A stretch of 56,863 bases of DNA from Rhodospirillaceae bacterium (GCA_022843945.1 JALHMR010000034.1:1-56863); one strand, 5' to 3'; shown: positions 1 to 10,262, counted from the stretch's first letter. Notes: generated by a model from the sequence alone, not told the origin. Numbers and translations: made by a program.

Positions 1-278
1 CCGACCGCCGCCTCGCGCTTGCCCTGTTCGGCCTGGTTGTTGGCCAGGTTGTTCCAGGCCCGCGCCTGCTTCGGCTGCAGCACGGTCAGCCGCGCGAACA
101 GCGCCTCGGCCTCCGCCGCGCGCCCCTGCTGCTGCACCGCCACCGCCAGCAGGCCCAGCGCATCGGGTTGGTCGGCGATCTGCGCCAGCACCCGCCGGCA
201 CGCCGCCTCCGCTTCCGCCAGCCGACCCGCCTGGTAGTGCCCAACCGCCTCCGTCCAGGCCACAGGCGCCCCGCTCAT
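1..278 (-). CDS. TPR protein, N-terminal part (runs off left edge)
   Basis: The ATG at 278 overlaps the stop of the upstream gene in an ATGA arrangement, and the frame stays open to the window edge, giving about 92 residues. The visible protein is tetratricopeptide-like: it begins MSGAPVAWTEAVGHYQAGRL and continues with a helix pair ending in a WNNLANN motif typical of TPR units. It is the last visible gene of a four-gene minus-strand array whose other members carry a C-terminal GT41 domain, so a glycosyltransferase domain beyond the edge is likely but not seen. Confidence 0.85.
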   Translation of the reverse strand, partial: MSGAPVAWTEAVGHYQAGRLAEAEAACRRVLAQIADQPDALGLLAVAVQQQGRAAEAEALFARLTVLQPKQARAWNNLANNQAEQGKREAAV

Positions 279-2434
279 GACGGCTCCGCGCACCAGCGAT
301 GCCAGGCCGTGCGGCACGCTGCTTCAAATGCCCGGGCCGCCGCAGCGGCATCGCACACCGGCGAGGCGCGGAACCGCCGGCTGAGCTCGGACCGCAGGCC
401 ATCGAGCCGCGCCGGTTTGCGCGCCAGATCGACGGCCCGTCTTACGTAGTCTTGGCTATCGGCAGCGATCCCCTCCGGAAAACCGGCGGTCGACAGGATG
501 CTGGCACCATAACGCTCAAGCGCTCTCGTGCCCGGCCGGGTGACCACCGGCACGCCCATCCACAGCGCCTCGCAGGTCGTTGTCACACCGCCGTAGGGAA
601 ACGAATCAAGGGCGATGTCGACGGCATTGAAGACCGACATGTGTCCCGTGTAGTCGGTCGACCAGCCCTGAAGTTCGAGACGGTCAGCCGCGATCCCCTG
701 CGCGGCAAAACGCCCCTCGATGTCTCTACGCAATTTCTCATCGGCAAGGGGACGCGCCTTGATCAGCAGTCGCGAGGCCGGAATCGCGGCGAGAATTTCT
801 GCCCATGCCGCCAGTGCCCCGGGGCTGACTTTCGCGAACGAGTTCAGCGAGCCGAACGTGATGTGGCCGTTTGTCATCGCAGGAGATGGCGTGAGGGCCG
901 GCGTCGGGCGGTACGGCGCGTAGCAGTAGCTGAACGGCATGCGCGTCACGTTCTCGGTGTACCGGCTTTCGAGCTCGGGCGTCACCAGGATCTCATCCGC
1001 AACCACGACATCGATCGTATCACCGCCGCAGGTACTCATCAGCGGGAAGGAAAGCTGTACGGGGGCCGGCCGGCGCGCCAGTGCGCGCATACGCGTACCC
1101 TCGACAAAGCCGATCGGATCGACCAGCAGATCAACATGATCGCTGCGCACGGCATCGGCAAACCGTTGATCGTCGAGATCGAGCGATCGCCGCCATGTCC
1201 CCAGCGCACGATAGCGATCGCTGATCCAGTCCTCCGTCTCGGGCGGCAGATCCGAATAGACGAAAAGCTCGAACGCCCCCGGATCCAGCTTCTCGAGGAT
1301 GGGCAGCAAAACGCTGCTGAGGGTATGAGCGCGGAGCATCGGGCCGCCTATGACACCCAGCCGCAATCGCCGCTCGCGGCTGCGGTCCACCGCGACGCCG
1401 CCGGCTGGCGGCCGTAAGGGCGCGAGGAACTGCTCGTGCACCGCCCGAGACCGTGTCAGCACCTCGCCGGCATCGATCTCCTCTGCGAGGTTCAAGACCA
1501 GCAGATGACCCCGTCGAATCTCCCAGTCGTCGGGTTTGAGCCGGATCGCGGCCTGGCTCGACTGCAGAGCCCGCCGGCAATCGCCCACCGCGAGGTAGGC
1601 CGCCGCCAGTCCGTCACGGGCGGCGGCAGATTGCGGATCGGCGGCGACGGCGCGTTCCAGCGTCTCGACCGCATCGATGGTGCGGTTGGCCGCATAGTAG
1701 GTCTTGCCCAGGTTATTCAGCGCCCCCGCGTGGACGGGATCGAGATGGAGGACACGCTGATACGCGGCGATCGCAGCGTCGGTGGCATCGGTCGCCTTGA
1801 GCGTATTGGCGAGATTGTAGTGCGCATCGACATGACCGGGCTCGCGGACCAGAAGGGCGCGGAACTGTTCCTCCGCCGCTGTGAAATCCGCCTGGTCGTA
1901 CAGCGCCACCCCGAGATTCAGGCGCGAGGCCAGGCGGCTGGGCACCTGGGTCACTGCCCGGCTCAGGAGCTCAGCCGCCTCGATCGCGCGGCCCTGCGCC
2001 AGCAGGACACTACCGAGATTATGCAAAGCGTCGGCATTGGATGGCTCGTGCTGAACAGCAGGCCGTAGGACCTCCTCGGCATCCTGCAAGGCGTTCTGCT
2101 CGAGCAGGATTTGTCCGAGGTTGATCCGCGGAGCGGCCCAGGCCGGGCGAAGAGACAGGCACCGGCGATAGGCCGGGGTAGGGTCCTGACCGAGGCTCTG
2201 GCTGATGACGCCCAGATTGTAGTGCGCCTCGGCATAGTCGGGCTGAAGGTCCACGGCGCGCCGCAGCAGGGCCGCCGCGGCGATCCCATCGCCCTCGGCG
2301 AAGCGGATCATGCCCAGCAGATGGAGCGCGCGCGCATGATCGGGTTGCTCCACCACGATCGCCTGGCAGAGGGCCGCGGCCTCCGCCCGGCGTCCCGATC
2401 CGAAATGCGCAACGGCCTCAGCGAAGCGGTCCAT
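275..2434 (-). CDS. TPR / GT41 (SPINDLY-like) glycosyltransferase, 719 aa
   Basis: About 340 N-terminal residues are tandem TPR units (repeated AHYNLG, ALHNLGS and ALNNLGK helices). A COG3914-type GT41 domain follows from RLRLGVIGG to the end. Visible GT41 landmarks are the conserved His in the RAHTL segment, APVQLSF, GHITFGSLNSF, and DIALDSFPYGGVTTT before CEALWMGVPVV, which forms the nucleotide-sugar pocket in the family. The start at 2434 lies 2 bases after the preceding stop; the open frame extends much further upstream, but only by overlapping the neighbouring gene. Such enzymes transfer a sugar to proteins, often flagellin or surface proteins in bacteria; the acceptor here is unknown. 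Part of a translationally coupled array. Confidence 0.88.
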   Translation of the reverse strand: MDRFAEAVAHFGSGRRAEAAALCQAIVVEQPDHARALHLLGMIRFAEGDGIAAAALLRRAVDLQPDYAEAHYNLGVISQSLGQDPTPAYRRCLSLRPAWAAPRINLGQILLEQNALQDAEEVLRPAVQHEPSNADALHNLGSVLLAQGRAIEAAELLSRAVTQVPSRLASRLNLGVALYDQADFTAAEEQFRALLVREPGHVDAHYNLANTLKATDATDAAIAAYQRVLHLDPVHAGALNNLGKTYYAANRTIDAVETLERAVAADPQSAAARDGLAAAYLAVGDCRRALQSSQAAIRLKPDDWEIRRGHLLVLNLAEEIDAGEVLTRSRAVHEQFLAPLRPPAGGVAVDRSRERRLRLGVIGGPMLRAHTLSSVLLPILEKLDPGAFELFVYSDLPPETEDWISDRYRALGTWRRSLDLDDQRFADAVRSDHVDLLVDPIGFVEGTRMRALARRPAPVQLSFPLMSTCGGDTIDVVVADEILVTPELESRYTENVTRMPFSYCYAPYRPTPALTPSPAMTNGHITFGSLNSFAKVSPGALAAWAEILAAIPASRLLIKARPLADEKLRRDIEGRFAAQGIAADRLELQGWSTDYTGHMSVFNAVDIALDSFPYGGVTTTCEALWMGVPVVTRPGTRALERYGASILSTAGFPEGIAADSQDYVRRAVDLARKPARLDGLRSELSRRFRASPVCDAAAAARAFEAACRTAWHRWCAEPS

Positions 2435-2436
2435 CC

Positions 2437-4512
2437 CTAGCCGCTCTCTTTGCACCAGCGCCGCCAGGTGGCGCGGAACAGGCGCTCCAGCTGGCGCGCG
2501 CGCAGCCGGCCGTCGCACAGGGGCGATGCCGCCAGGCGCGGGCGCAGGGTCGAGCGCAGCTCCTGCAGATACGCCGGATCGGCGGCCAGCCGCGCGGCAA
2601 TGGCGACATACTCTTCCGGCGTCCGGGCGATCAGCGTGTCGAGCTTGAGGGCGTGGAGCATGGAGGCCGACCAGCGCGACACCATGTTCGGCCCCGGCAA
2701 GGTCACGACCGGCACGCCCATCCACAGCGCCTCGAACGTGGTGGTCGAGCCGGTGAACGGGAACGTGTCCAGCGCGATGTCGATGCGGGCGTAGTTCTCG
2801 AGATGGACCAGCAGGTCCTCGGTCTCGCCGCGGGTTTCGACCCGCCCCGGATCGACGCCCTGGCGCTCGAAGGCGGCCTGGATGCGCGCGCGTACCTTGG
2901 GGGCGACGTAGCGGTTCTTGTACTTGAGCACCAGCCGGGACTCGGGAACCCGCCGCAGCACCTCCGCCCAGCAGGCCAGCACCTGCGGATTCGTCTTGGT
3001 CGGATTGTTGTAGGAGCCAAAGGTGATCCGGCCGTTGGCCTGCAGCGGCAGCGGACTGACCGGCGGCCCATCGTCGATGGGTCCATGCAGGTAATAACTG
3101 GGCAGGCGCAGCGGCCGCTCGGTGTAGCGTTCCTCGCCGCCGCGCGGGCTGAGGCAGCGGTCGCTCACCAGATAGTCCATGCTGGCGAGCCCGCTGGTCG
3201 CCGGCTCGTGGAAGCTGATCTGCACCGGCGCCGGCCGCCAGGCCGCGATCTCCGGGCGGTTGGTGTCGAAGTGACCGGCCAGGTAGAGCATGACGTCGAT
3301 GCCGTCGGCACGGATCCGCTCGGCAAGGGCGGCATCGTCGAAGGCCGGCGCGAAATGCCAGCCATCCGCGTGCGTGCGGAACCATTGCGTGATCGCATCG
3401 GGCCGCGTGACTTCGGCATAGAAGTGATGCTCGAAGCGGCTGCGGTCCCAATGGAGAAACAGCAAATGAAGATTGCGGCCCACGGGATGGCCGCGCAGAT
3501 CGGACGACAGCCAGCCGATGCGCAGCCGCCGCTCCGGATCGCGATCGTTGCCGGGCGGACCGAACGTGCCGGCGCGCGCATCAAAAATGTGACCGAGCCG
3601 CCGCTGCTCGACAAAACGTTCGCGCTCGCTGTGGCCGGGCAGCGCGATGACCGCCGCCCCGAGGTTGCGCGCGTATTGGGCGTTGTCGGGCCTGAGAGCC
3701 AGGGCGCGGCGATAGCTGGCCAGCGCCGCCTCGGGCTCCCCTTGCGCCTGCTCGATGATCGCCAGCACGCTATGCGGCCGCCCGTCTTCCGGATCCCGGG
3801 CCACGGCCCGGCGGCAGAAGGCCTCGGCCTCGTCGAGATGGCCGATCTCCATCAGGGCCACGGCCAGGAAATTCTCGACCTCCGGCACGTCGGGATCGAG
3901 CTCGAGCGCGCGGCGATAATGCACCAGCGCCTCGTCGTAGAATTGCAGCTCCTTGAGAGCGCGCCCGAGCTTGACGTGGGCCTCGGGCAATTCCGGAGCG
4001 AGCGCCACGGCGCGTCGGGCCAGTTCGATCGCTTCCGCCGCCTCGCCGCGCGCCAGGGTGAGGGTCGAAAGGTCGACGAGAGCGCTGACATAGTCGGGCC
4101 GCAGGGCGAGTACGCGCCGATAGGCCGCTTCCGCCTCCTCGCGGCGTTCGAGATTCATCAGCGCCGCAGCCGCCCGGGCATGCGCCTCGACATTCTCGGG
4201 CTTGAGCGCCGCGGCGCGTTGGAAGTGAACCGCCGCTTCCTCCAGTCGCTCGGCGGTCGCCAGCATCGCACCGAGATTGAAATGCGCCTCGGCATAGTTC
4301 GGGTTCGCGGCAACCGCGCGGCTGACCAGGTCAATGGCCTGGCCGGCCTCGCCACGGCTATGGCAGATGGTGCCCAGCAGATGAAGCAGGCGCGGCTCAT
4401 CCGGCGCGCCGCGCAGCAGGTCGCGGCATAGCGTCTCGGCCTCGGCGAGGCTGCCGGCCCGCAGGCGTTCGACGGCCGCCGCGAATTGCGTATCGAAAGC
4501 CGTGGTGGTCAT
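2437..4512 (-). CDS. TPR / GT41 (SPINDLY-like) glycosyltransferase, 691 aa
   Basis: The ATG at 4512 overlaps the previous stop (ATGA), so the upstream in-frame extension is not needed. Residues up to about 310 form TPR units; the GT41 region starts at RLRIGWLSSDLRGHP, containing the family's conserved His, and includes APVQISFHEP, GRITFGSYNNPTKTNP, LVLKYKNRY and DIALDTFPFTGSTTT, then FEALWMGVPVVTLPG. The Lys-containing PKxEH segment of eukaryotic OGT is absent, as in many bacterial COG3914 proteins. It is the most canonical bacterial member of the array and probably a cytoplasmic protein O-glycosyltransferase. Sugar donor and acceptor cannot be read from sequence. Confidence 0.9.
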   Translation of the reverse strand: MTTTAFDTQFAAAVERLRAGSLAEAETLCRDLLRGAPDEPRLLHLLGTICHSRGEAGQAIDLVSRAVAANPNYAEAHFNLGAMLATAERLEEAAVHFQRAAALKPENVEAHARAAAALMNLERREEAEAAYRRVLALRPDYVSALVDLSTLTLARGEAAEAIELARRAVALAPELPEAHVKLGRALKELQFYDEALVHYRRALELDPDVPEVENFLAVALMEIGHLDEAEAFCRRAVARDPEDGRPHSVLAIIEQAQGEPEAALASYRRALALRPDNAQYARNLGAAVIALPGHSERERFVEQRRLGHIFDARAGTFGPPGNDRDPERRLRIGWLSSDLRGHPVGRNLHLLFLHWDRSRFEHHFYAEVTRPDAITQWFRTHADGWHFAPAFDDAALAERIRADGIDVMLYLAGHFDTNRPEIAAWRPAPVQISFHEPATSGLASMDYLVSDRCLSPRGGEERYTERPLRLPSYYLHGPIDDGPPVSPLPLQANGRITFGSYNNPTKTNPQVLACWAEVLRRVPESRLVLKYKNRYVAPKVRARIQAAFERQGVDPGRVETRGETEDLLVHLENYARIDIALDTFPFTGSTTTFEALWMGVPVVTLPGPNMVSRWSASMLHALKLDTLIARTPEEYVAIAARLAADPAYLQELRSTLRPRLAASPLCDGRLRARQLERLFRATWRRWCKESG

Positions 4513-6407
4513 GGCGGGTCGAGCGGGCGCGGCGTCTCGCCGGCCGCAAAGACGCCCCACATGCGCCGGTAGAGATCCTCGAGGCCGCGGGCGGTCCGCT
4601 CGGTATCGAAGAGCGGCGCGGTCAACCGTTGGACCGCGAGCCGGGCACGAAGCGCCTGGCGATCCCCCGGTGCACGGCCCAGCGCCACGGCCAGCCGCAC
4701 ATAGGCGGACCAGTCGGCGCAGACCAGTTCCGGCAGGCCGACGGCACGCAGCAGGCTGCTGCCGACCCGCGAGGCAAAGGCCTCGCCGAGGACGCTGATC
4801 GCCGGCACGCCGGCCCAGAGCGCGTCGCTGGTCGTGGTGTGAGCGCCATAGGTGCCCGTGTCGAGATGCAGATCGGCCAGGGACAGCCGCGCCAGGTGCT
4901 CGGCCTTGGGCTTGCGCCCGGCAAACAGCAGCCGCGCCGGGTCGATCCCGGCCCGGCTGGCGGCTGCCCGCAGATTGTCCTGTGCCGGCCCGTCGGCAAA
5001 CAGCCAGAGGACCGAACCCGGCGTCTCGGTCAGCACCTGCATCCAGTGGCCGAAGACGGCGCGCTCGATCTTATCGGGCAGGCTGAAGCAGGCGAAGACG
5101 CACGCCTCTTCGGGCAGCCCTTCGGCGGGGCGCGAAGGAGGCGGGGCAATGATCTGGTCGCGGTTGTTGACCTGGTAGCTGTCCGGCAGCCGCGCCAGCG
5201 TCTCCAGATAGTCACCGTCATGTTCCGCCGGCGTCACTGTCGGATCGCCGATCAGATAGTCATAGAGGTAGTCCGACAGCGTGCCGGGGAAGTTAAGGTA
5301 CGAGACCTGCACCGGGGCCGGCCGTAGCGCCAGGATGCCAAGCCGCATCGTTGAGCCGTAGCCGGCGATGTCGACCAGGATGTCGACCTTGTCGGCATGG
5401 ATGCGGCGTGCCGCCTGCTCATCGGTAAGAGAAGAAAGATCGACCACGCCGTCGCAGTCCCGGGTCAGGCGGTCACTCGCCTCGGCGCTGGGCGCGGTGA
5501 CCGGATAGGCAATGATCCGAAACCGCTGGCGGTCATGCCGGCGATAGAGGCCGGCGGTCAGCTGCATGATCGGGTGGTCGCGGAAATCGGAGGAGATATA
5601 GCCAATGGTCAGCCGCTCGCGCGGTCCGCGCGCGAACCGGAAGCCCAGCGTGGCGGCCGGCGTGGCCGCTTCATCGCGCAGGGCGCGCGAGGTCTGCGCG
5701 GCCACCGCCTTGCGCTCGGCCCGGGTCAGCGGCAGTCGCAGCGAATACCAGGGGTTGATGGCGCACGGCTTGCCCGCTTCGGCCTTGGCGACCTCGCGGC
5801 GCAGCTCGGGCAGCAGCGCCTCCAGCCGGTCCCAGTCGCACACGCCCTGATAGCTCTGCGCCAGCAGGGACAGCACGCGCCCATGCTCGGGGCTCAGGCG
5901 CCGCGCGGCCTGCAGGTGCGGCAGCGCGTCGCCCGGGCGGCGGGCGTGGTAGTAGGTGACGGCGAGATTGTAGTGGGCCTCGACCAGCTGCGGGTCGCGG
6001 CCGAGGGCTTCGAGGAACCGGGCCATCGCACCCGCCGTATCGCCGGTCGCCCGCAGCGCCAGCCCGATATTGACCAGCGGCTGCGCCGATCCCGGCGCGA
6101 GCGCCTGCACCTGATGCCAGAGAGCGATGGCTTCGGTCGTCCGGCCGGTCTTGCTGTAGACGATCGCCAGGCTGTTGAGCAGGGCCGGATGGCGCGGAAA
6201 GGCGCGCCGCATCCGGTCGTAGAGCCGCTCCGCCTCGCCGTAGCGCCGCCGGCGCAGCAGGAACTCGGCCAGGGCGAAGACGCTGTCGCCGTTCTGCTCG
6301 TCGGCCGCCAGCACCGCCCGCAATTCGCGCTCGGCGGCGGCAAAGTCGCCCTCGGCTTCAGCCTGGCGGGCCGTGTTTTGTCGCTGGGAAAGGCCGCTTG
6401 CGCTCAT
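4509..6407 (-). CDS. TPR / GT41 glycosyltransferase closest to OGT type, 632 aa
   Basis: First gene of the minus-strand array, divergent from leuS. TPR units occupy roughly residues 1-210; the GT41 domain begins near RLTIGYISSDFRDHP. The C-terminal half carries the segment KPKAEHLARLSLADLHLDTG followed by GAHTTTSDALWAGVPA and ASRVGSSLL. From memory this parallels the human OGT segment with PKEEH (catalytic Lys), GHTT and DVLWAG, so this copy resembles eukaryotic O-GlcNAc transferase more than its two neighbours do. It lacks a signal peptide and is presumably cytosolic. The stop overlaps the next gene's ATG. Confidence 0.9.
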   Translation of the reverse strand: MSASGLSQRQNTARQAEAEGDFAAAERELRAVLAADEQNGDSVFALAEFLLRRRRYGEAERLYDRMRRAFPRHPALLNSLAIVYSKTGRTTEAIALWHQVQALAPGSAQPLVNIGLALRATGDTAGAMARFLEALGRDPQLVEAHYNLAVTYYHARRPGDALPHLQAARRLSPEHGRVLSLLAQSYQGVCDWDRLEALLPELRREVAKAEAGKPCAINPWYSLRLPLTRAERKAVAAQTSRALRDEAATPAATLGFRFARGPRERLTIGYISSDFRDHPIMQLTAGLYRRHDRQRFRIIAYPVTAPSAEASDRLTRDCDGVVDLSSLTDEQAARRIHADKVDILVDIAGYGSTMRLGILALRPAPVQVSYLNFPGTLSDYLYDYLIGDPTVTPAEHDGDYLETLARLPDSYQVNNRDQIIAPPPSRPAEGLPEEACVFACFSLPDKIERAVFGHWMQVLTETPGSVLWLFADGPAQDNLRAAASRAGIDPARLLFAGRKPKAEHLARLSLADLHLDTGTYGAHTTTSDALWAGVPAISVLGEAFASRVGSSLLRAVGLPELVCADWSAYVRLAVALGRAPGDRQALRARLAVQRLTAPLFDTERTARGLEDLYRRMWGVFAAGETPRPLDPP

Positions 6408-6533
6408 TCGTCGGCACCGTGGCCGCCGCCCGGAATCCTGTCAAGAACACGGGGCCGCGCGGCCATTGGCAGGCCGGCGATAATCCCTTAAAGACGGGGG
6501 AAATTACATTCTTCCCGCAGGTTCTGGTCCCGC
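6408..6533. promoter_or_regulatory. Divergent promoter region between GT41 array and leuS
   Basis: These 126 bases separate the divergent starts at 6407 (minus) and 6534 (plus) and must hold promoters for both units. A short AT-richer patch (around 6480-6513, including AAATTACATT) is the most promoter-like part. I cannot place confident -35/-10 boxes and see no strong terminator or operator. Confidence 0.4.
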
Positions 6534-9095
6534 ATGGCCCGCTACAATTTCCGCGAAACCGAGACGACCTGGCAGAAAGCCTGGAACGAGGCCCGGGCCT
6601 TTGCCGCCAAGGTCGATCCGTCCAAGCCCAAATACTACGTGCTGGAGATGTTCCCCTATCCCTCGGGGCGCATCCATATGGGCCACGTGCGCAACTACAC
6701 CCTGGGCGACGTGGTGGCGCGGCACCGCCGGGCGCTGGGCTTCAACGTGCTGCACCCGATGGGCTGGGACGCCTTCGGCCTGCCGGCCGAGAACGCGGCG
6801 CGCGATTCCAAGATCCACCCGGCGAAGTGGACCTACGACAACATCGCCACCATGCGCGCCGAGCTGCAGCGCATGGGCCTGTCGCTGGACTGGGAGCGCG
6901 AGATCGCCACCTGCCATCCCGGCTACTACCAGCACCAGCAGCGACTGTTCATCGATTTCCTCAAGGCCGGGCTGGTCTACCGCAAGGAGGCCTTCGTCAA
7001 CTGGGATCCGGTCGATCAGACCGTGCTGGCCAACGAACAGGTGATCGACGGCAAGGGCTGGCGCTCCGGCGCGCCGGTGGAGAAGCGCAAGCTGTCGCAG
7101 TGGTTCTTCAAGATCACCGCCCAGGCCGACTCCCTGCTCGAGGCATTGAAGGGCCTCGACCGCTGGCCGGAGAAAGTCCGCCTGATGCAGGAAAACTGGA
7201 TCGGCAAATCGTCGGGCGCCGAAGTGCGCTTTGTCCTCAAGGATCGCAGCGAGCCGCTCACCGTCTTCACCACGCGGCCGGACACGCTGTTCGGCGCCTC
7301 CTTCCTCGCCGTTTCCCCGGATCACACGCTGGCCGAGGAGATGTCAGCCAAGGACCCCAAGCTTAAGGCCTTCATCGCCGACTGCCGGGCGCGCGGCACC
7401 TCCGAAGCGGCGATCGAGGCCGCCGAGAAGCTCGGCTACGACACCGGCCTGAAGGCGCTGCATCCCTTCATCAAGGGCAAGGAGCTGCCGGTCTACGTCG
7501 CCAACTTCGTGCTCATCGATTACGGCTCGGGCGCTATCTTCGGCTGTCCCGCGCACGATCAGCGCGACCTCGACTTCGCGCGCAAATACGGCCGCCCGGT
7601 GATCCCGGTCGTCTGCCCGCCCGGCGAAGACCCGAAGACGTTCACGGTGGGCGACACCGCCTATACCGACGACGGCGTGATCATCAACTCGGACTTCCTC
7701 GATGGGCTCGACGTCGAGAGCGCCAAGCGCGAGGCCGGCAAGCGGCTCGAGGCGATGAACCAGGGCAAGGCGACCACGGTCTGGCGCCTGCGCGACTGGC
7801 TGGTGTCGCGCCAACGCTATTGGGGCTGCCCGATCCCGGTCATCCATTGCCACGACTGCGGCATCGTGCCGGTGCCGGTGAAGGATCTGCCGGTGAAGCT
7901 GCCGGACGACGTGACCTTCGAGAAGCCGGGCAACCCGCTCGACCATCATCCGACCTGGAAGCACGTCAACTGCCCGGATTGCGGCAAGAAGGCGCGGCGC
8001 GAGACCGACACCTTCGACACCTTCGTGGATTCGTCCTGGTACTTCGCGCGCTTCTGCAGCCCGCGCGCCGACGTGCCGGTGATCCGGGAGGAGGTCGATT
8101 ACTGGCTCGCGGTCGACCAGTATATCGGCGGCGTCGAGCACGCCATCCTTCACCTGCTCTATTCGCGCTTCTTCACCCGCGCCATGCGCAAGACCGGCCA
8201 CGCCGGGATCGACGAGCCGTTCGCCGGCCTGTTCACCCAAGGGATGGTCTGCCACGAATCCTACCGCAGCGCCGACGGCAAATGGCTCTACCCGGAGGAG
8301 ATCAAGAAGCTCCCCGACGGCACGGTCGTCGACCAGGCCGACCAACCTGTGACCGTCGGCCGGCGCGAGGTGATGTCGAAATCCAAGAAGAACGTGGTGG
8401 CGCCGGCAGCGATCATCGACAGCTACGGCGCCGATACGGCACGGCTGTTCATGCTCTCTGACTCGCCTCCGGAACGCGACCTCGAATGGACCGAAGCGGG
8501 CGTCGACGGCGCCTGGCGCTACATCAACCGCCTCCATCGCCTGGCCACAGAGCCGCCGGTGGCGCTGCCGCCGCCCGGCACGGCGAAGCCGTCGGAGCTG
8601 TCGCCCAAGGCCGACGCCGTTTGGCGCACCGTGCATAAGACGATCGCCGCGGTGTCCGACAGCCTGGAGAATTTCCGCTTCAACGTCGCGGTGGCCCAGA
8701 TCCGCACCCTGTCCAACCTGCTCGAGGAAATTGACGGCAAGAGCGCCGGCGAAGCCTGGGTGCTAGGCGAGGCGTTGCGCATTCTCACCAGGCTGATCGG
8801 ACCGATGGTGCCGCACCTGGCCGAAGAGATGTGGGCGACGCTTGGCGGCAAGACGCTGCTCTGCTCCGAGCCCTGGCCCAAGGCCGACGCAGCGCTGATC
8901 GTCGACGACATGGTAACCGTCGGGGTCCAGGTCAACGGCAAGCTGCGCGCCACCGTGTCCCTGCCACGCGATGCCACCGAGGCGCAGGCCCGCGAGGCTG
9001 CGCTGGCCCAGCTCAACGTCATTGCCGCCATGGGCGGCAAGCCGTCGCGCAAGATCATCGTCGTCCCCAACCGCATCATCAACGTGGTCGTGTGA
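6534..9095 (+). CDS. leuS: Leucyl-tRNA synthetase
   Basis: Class I aminoacyl-tRNA synthetase of 853 residues, normal for bacterial LeuS. The HIGH-type motif is HMGH at residues 48-51 within [19 protein letters not shown]; the KMSKS-type motif is MSKSKKN near residue 613. The CP1 editing domain lies between them ([22 protein letters not shown]), and zinc-type Cys pairs (CHDCG, CPDCGKK) lie near residues 440-485. The C-terminal anticodon-binding domain ends in [10 protein letters not shown]. It charges tRNA-Leu in the cytoplasm. The stop overlaps the GTG start of holA, so the two are translationally coupled. Confidence 0.98.
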   Translation: MARYNFRETETTWQKAWNEARAFAAKVDPSKPKYYVLEMFPYPSGRIHMGHVRNYTLGDVVARHRRALGFNVLHPMGWDAFGLPAENAARDSKIHPAKWTYDNIATMRAELQRMGLSLDWEREIATCHPGYYQHQQRLFIDFLKAGLVYRKEAFVNWDPVDQTVLANEQVIDGKGWRSGAPVEKRKLSQWFFKITAQADSLLEALKGLDRWPEKVRLMQENWIGKSSGAEVRFVLKDRSEPLTVFTTRPDTLFGASFLAVSPDHTLAEEMSAKDPKLKAFIADCRARGTSEAAIEAAEKLGYDTGLKALHPFIKGKELPVYVANFVLIDYGSGAIFGCPAHDQRDLDFARKYGRPVIPVVCPPGEDPKTFTVGDTAYTDDGVIINSDFLDGLDVESAKREAGKRLEAMNQGKATTVWRLRDWLVSRQRYWGCPIPVIHCHDCGIVPVPVKDLPVKLPDDVTFEKPGNPLDHHPTWKHVNCPDCGKKARRETDTFDTFVDSSWYFARFCSPRADVPVIREEVDYWLAVDQYIGGVEHAILHLLYSRFFTRAMRKTGHAGIDEPFAGLFTQGMVCHESYRSADGKWLYPEEIKKLPDGTVVDQADQPVTVGRREVMSKSKKNVVAPAAIIDSYGADTARLFMLSDSPPERDLEWTEAGVDGAWRYINRLHRLATEPPVALPPPGTAKPSELSPKADAVWRTVHKTIAAVSDSLENFRFNVAVAQIRTLSNLLEEIDGKSAGEAWVLGEALRILTRLIGPMVPHLAEEMWATLGGKTLLCSEPWPKADAALIVDDMVTVGVQVNGKLRATVSLPRDATEAQAREAALAQLNVIAAMGGKPSRKIIVVPNRIINVVV

Positions 9096-10114
9096 AGCTC
9101 GACGCCCGCTCCATTGCCGGGTTTCTCAAGGCGCCGAATCCCGCGGCGCGGGCGGTGCTGCTCTACGGGCCCGATATCGGCCTGGTGAAGGAGCGGGCCG
9201 AGCTGTTGATGCGCACGGTCGTCGAGGATCTGAGCGATCCGTTCCGCGTTGCCGACCTGAGTGGCGATACCATCGCCGACGACCCGGCCCGCCTGGCCGA
9301 CGAAGCGGCCGCCATGGCCATGACCGGCGGCCGGCGCGTGGTACGGGTGCGCGATGCCGGCAACGACACCACGGTCGCCTTCCAGAATTTCCTCGAGCAC
9401 CCGATGGGCGATGCCCTGATCGTGGTCGAGGGCGGCGAGCTCGACGGCCGCTCGGCCCTGCGCAAGCTGTTCGAGAAGGCCGACAACGCCGCGGCCCTTC
9501 CCTGCTATCGCGATGAGGGCCGCGATCTGACGGCGACGATCCGCGACACGCTCGCCCGCAACCAGGTGAAGATCGAGGAAGACGCCCTGGTATGGCTGGC
9601 GAACCGCCTGGGCGGCGACCGGCTGATGACCCGCGCCGAGATCGACAAGCTGGCGCTCTATGTCGGCAGCGGCAACACCGCCACCCTCGAGGAGGCGCAA
9701 GGCCTGATCGGCGATTCGGCGGAGATCGGGCTCGACGATCTGGCCAATGCCTGCGCCAGCGGCGACGTGCGCCGGCTCGAGCAGGTGCGGGCGAAGCTGG
9801 ACGGCGAAGGGGTTGCCGCCGTGGGACAGCTGCGCGCCGTACAGCGGCACTTCACGCGCCTTCACATCTGCGCCGGACAGATCGCCGCCGGCCGGGATGA
9901 GAAGGGCGCCATGATGAGTTTGCGTCCGCCAGTTTTCTGGAAGGAAGAGGCGGCGTTTCGCGCCCAGCTCAAACGCTGGCCCCTGCCGCGCCTGGCCCAA
10001 TCCCTGATTCGGCTGCTCGATGCGGAGCTGCGCGCCAAGTCGTCCGGCCAGCCGGCAGAACTGATTGCCGCGCGCTGTTTTCTGGACCTGACCCAGCCGG
10101 CCGGGGCCCGTTAG
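9092..10114 (+). CDS. holA: DNA polymerase III subunit delta
   Basis: 340 residues from a GTG at 9092 that overlaps the leuS TGA. An in-frame extension back to 8831 lies wholly inside leuS and is not real. The clamp-loader delta subunit opens the beta clamp on DNA. Recognisable features are the N-terminal [12 protein letters not shown] and [19 protein letters not shown], the middle [20 protein letters not shown] then DKLALYVG, and the C-terminal [20 protein letters not shown], all typical of alphaproteobacterial HolA. In many alphaproteobacteria lptE sits between leuS and holA; here the two genes touch. Confidence 0.95.
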   Translation: MKLDARSIAGFLKAPNPAARAVLLYGPDIGLVKERAELLMRTVVEDLSDPFRVADLSGDTIADDPARLADEAAAMAMTGGRRVVRVRDAGNDTTVAFQNFLEHPMGDALIVVEGGELDGRSALRKLFEKADNAAALPCYRDEGRDLTATIRDTLARNQVKIEEDALVWLANRLGGDRLMTRAEIDKLALYVGSGNTATLEEAQGLIGDSAEIGLDDLANACASGDVRRLEQVRAKLDGEGVAAVGQLRAVQRHFTRLHICAGQIAAGRDEKGAMMSLRPPVFWKEEAAFRAQLKRWPLPRLAQSLIRLLDAELRAKSSGQPAELIAARCFLDLTQPAGAR

Positions 10115-10262
10115 CCGGCAAGCTTGGCTATTAACGGAATTTTTATCATGAATTTAATAAAATGCTCGAGGTTTGGTACAGGACACACTGTTTTGACTTC
10201 GGTTTAGTCGCGTGGCGCACGGGTAAGATCCGGACACGCCGCCTAGCCGTCAGGAGGGGGCG
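10115..10262. other. AT-rich intergenic spacer after holA
   Basis: The first half (about 10130-10175) is unusually AT-rich for this window, with runs such as TTTTTATCATGAATTTAATA, suggesting a promoter or leader for the small gene at 10263. A TTGACT-like box lies at 10193-10198, but no -10 box stands at proper spacing. The spacer ends in AGGAGGGGG (10252-10260), a very strong Shine-Dalgarno for the next gene. Confidence 0.5.

Noticed and set aside
2653-4431. 592-residue plus-strand open frame opposite the GT41 gene
   Set aside because: Antisense shadow in GC-rich DNA: no ribosome site, no recognisable domain, and the minus-strand frame is a clear TPR-glycosyltransferase.
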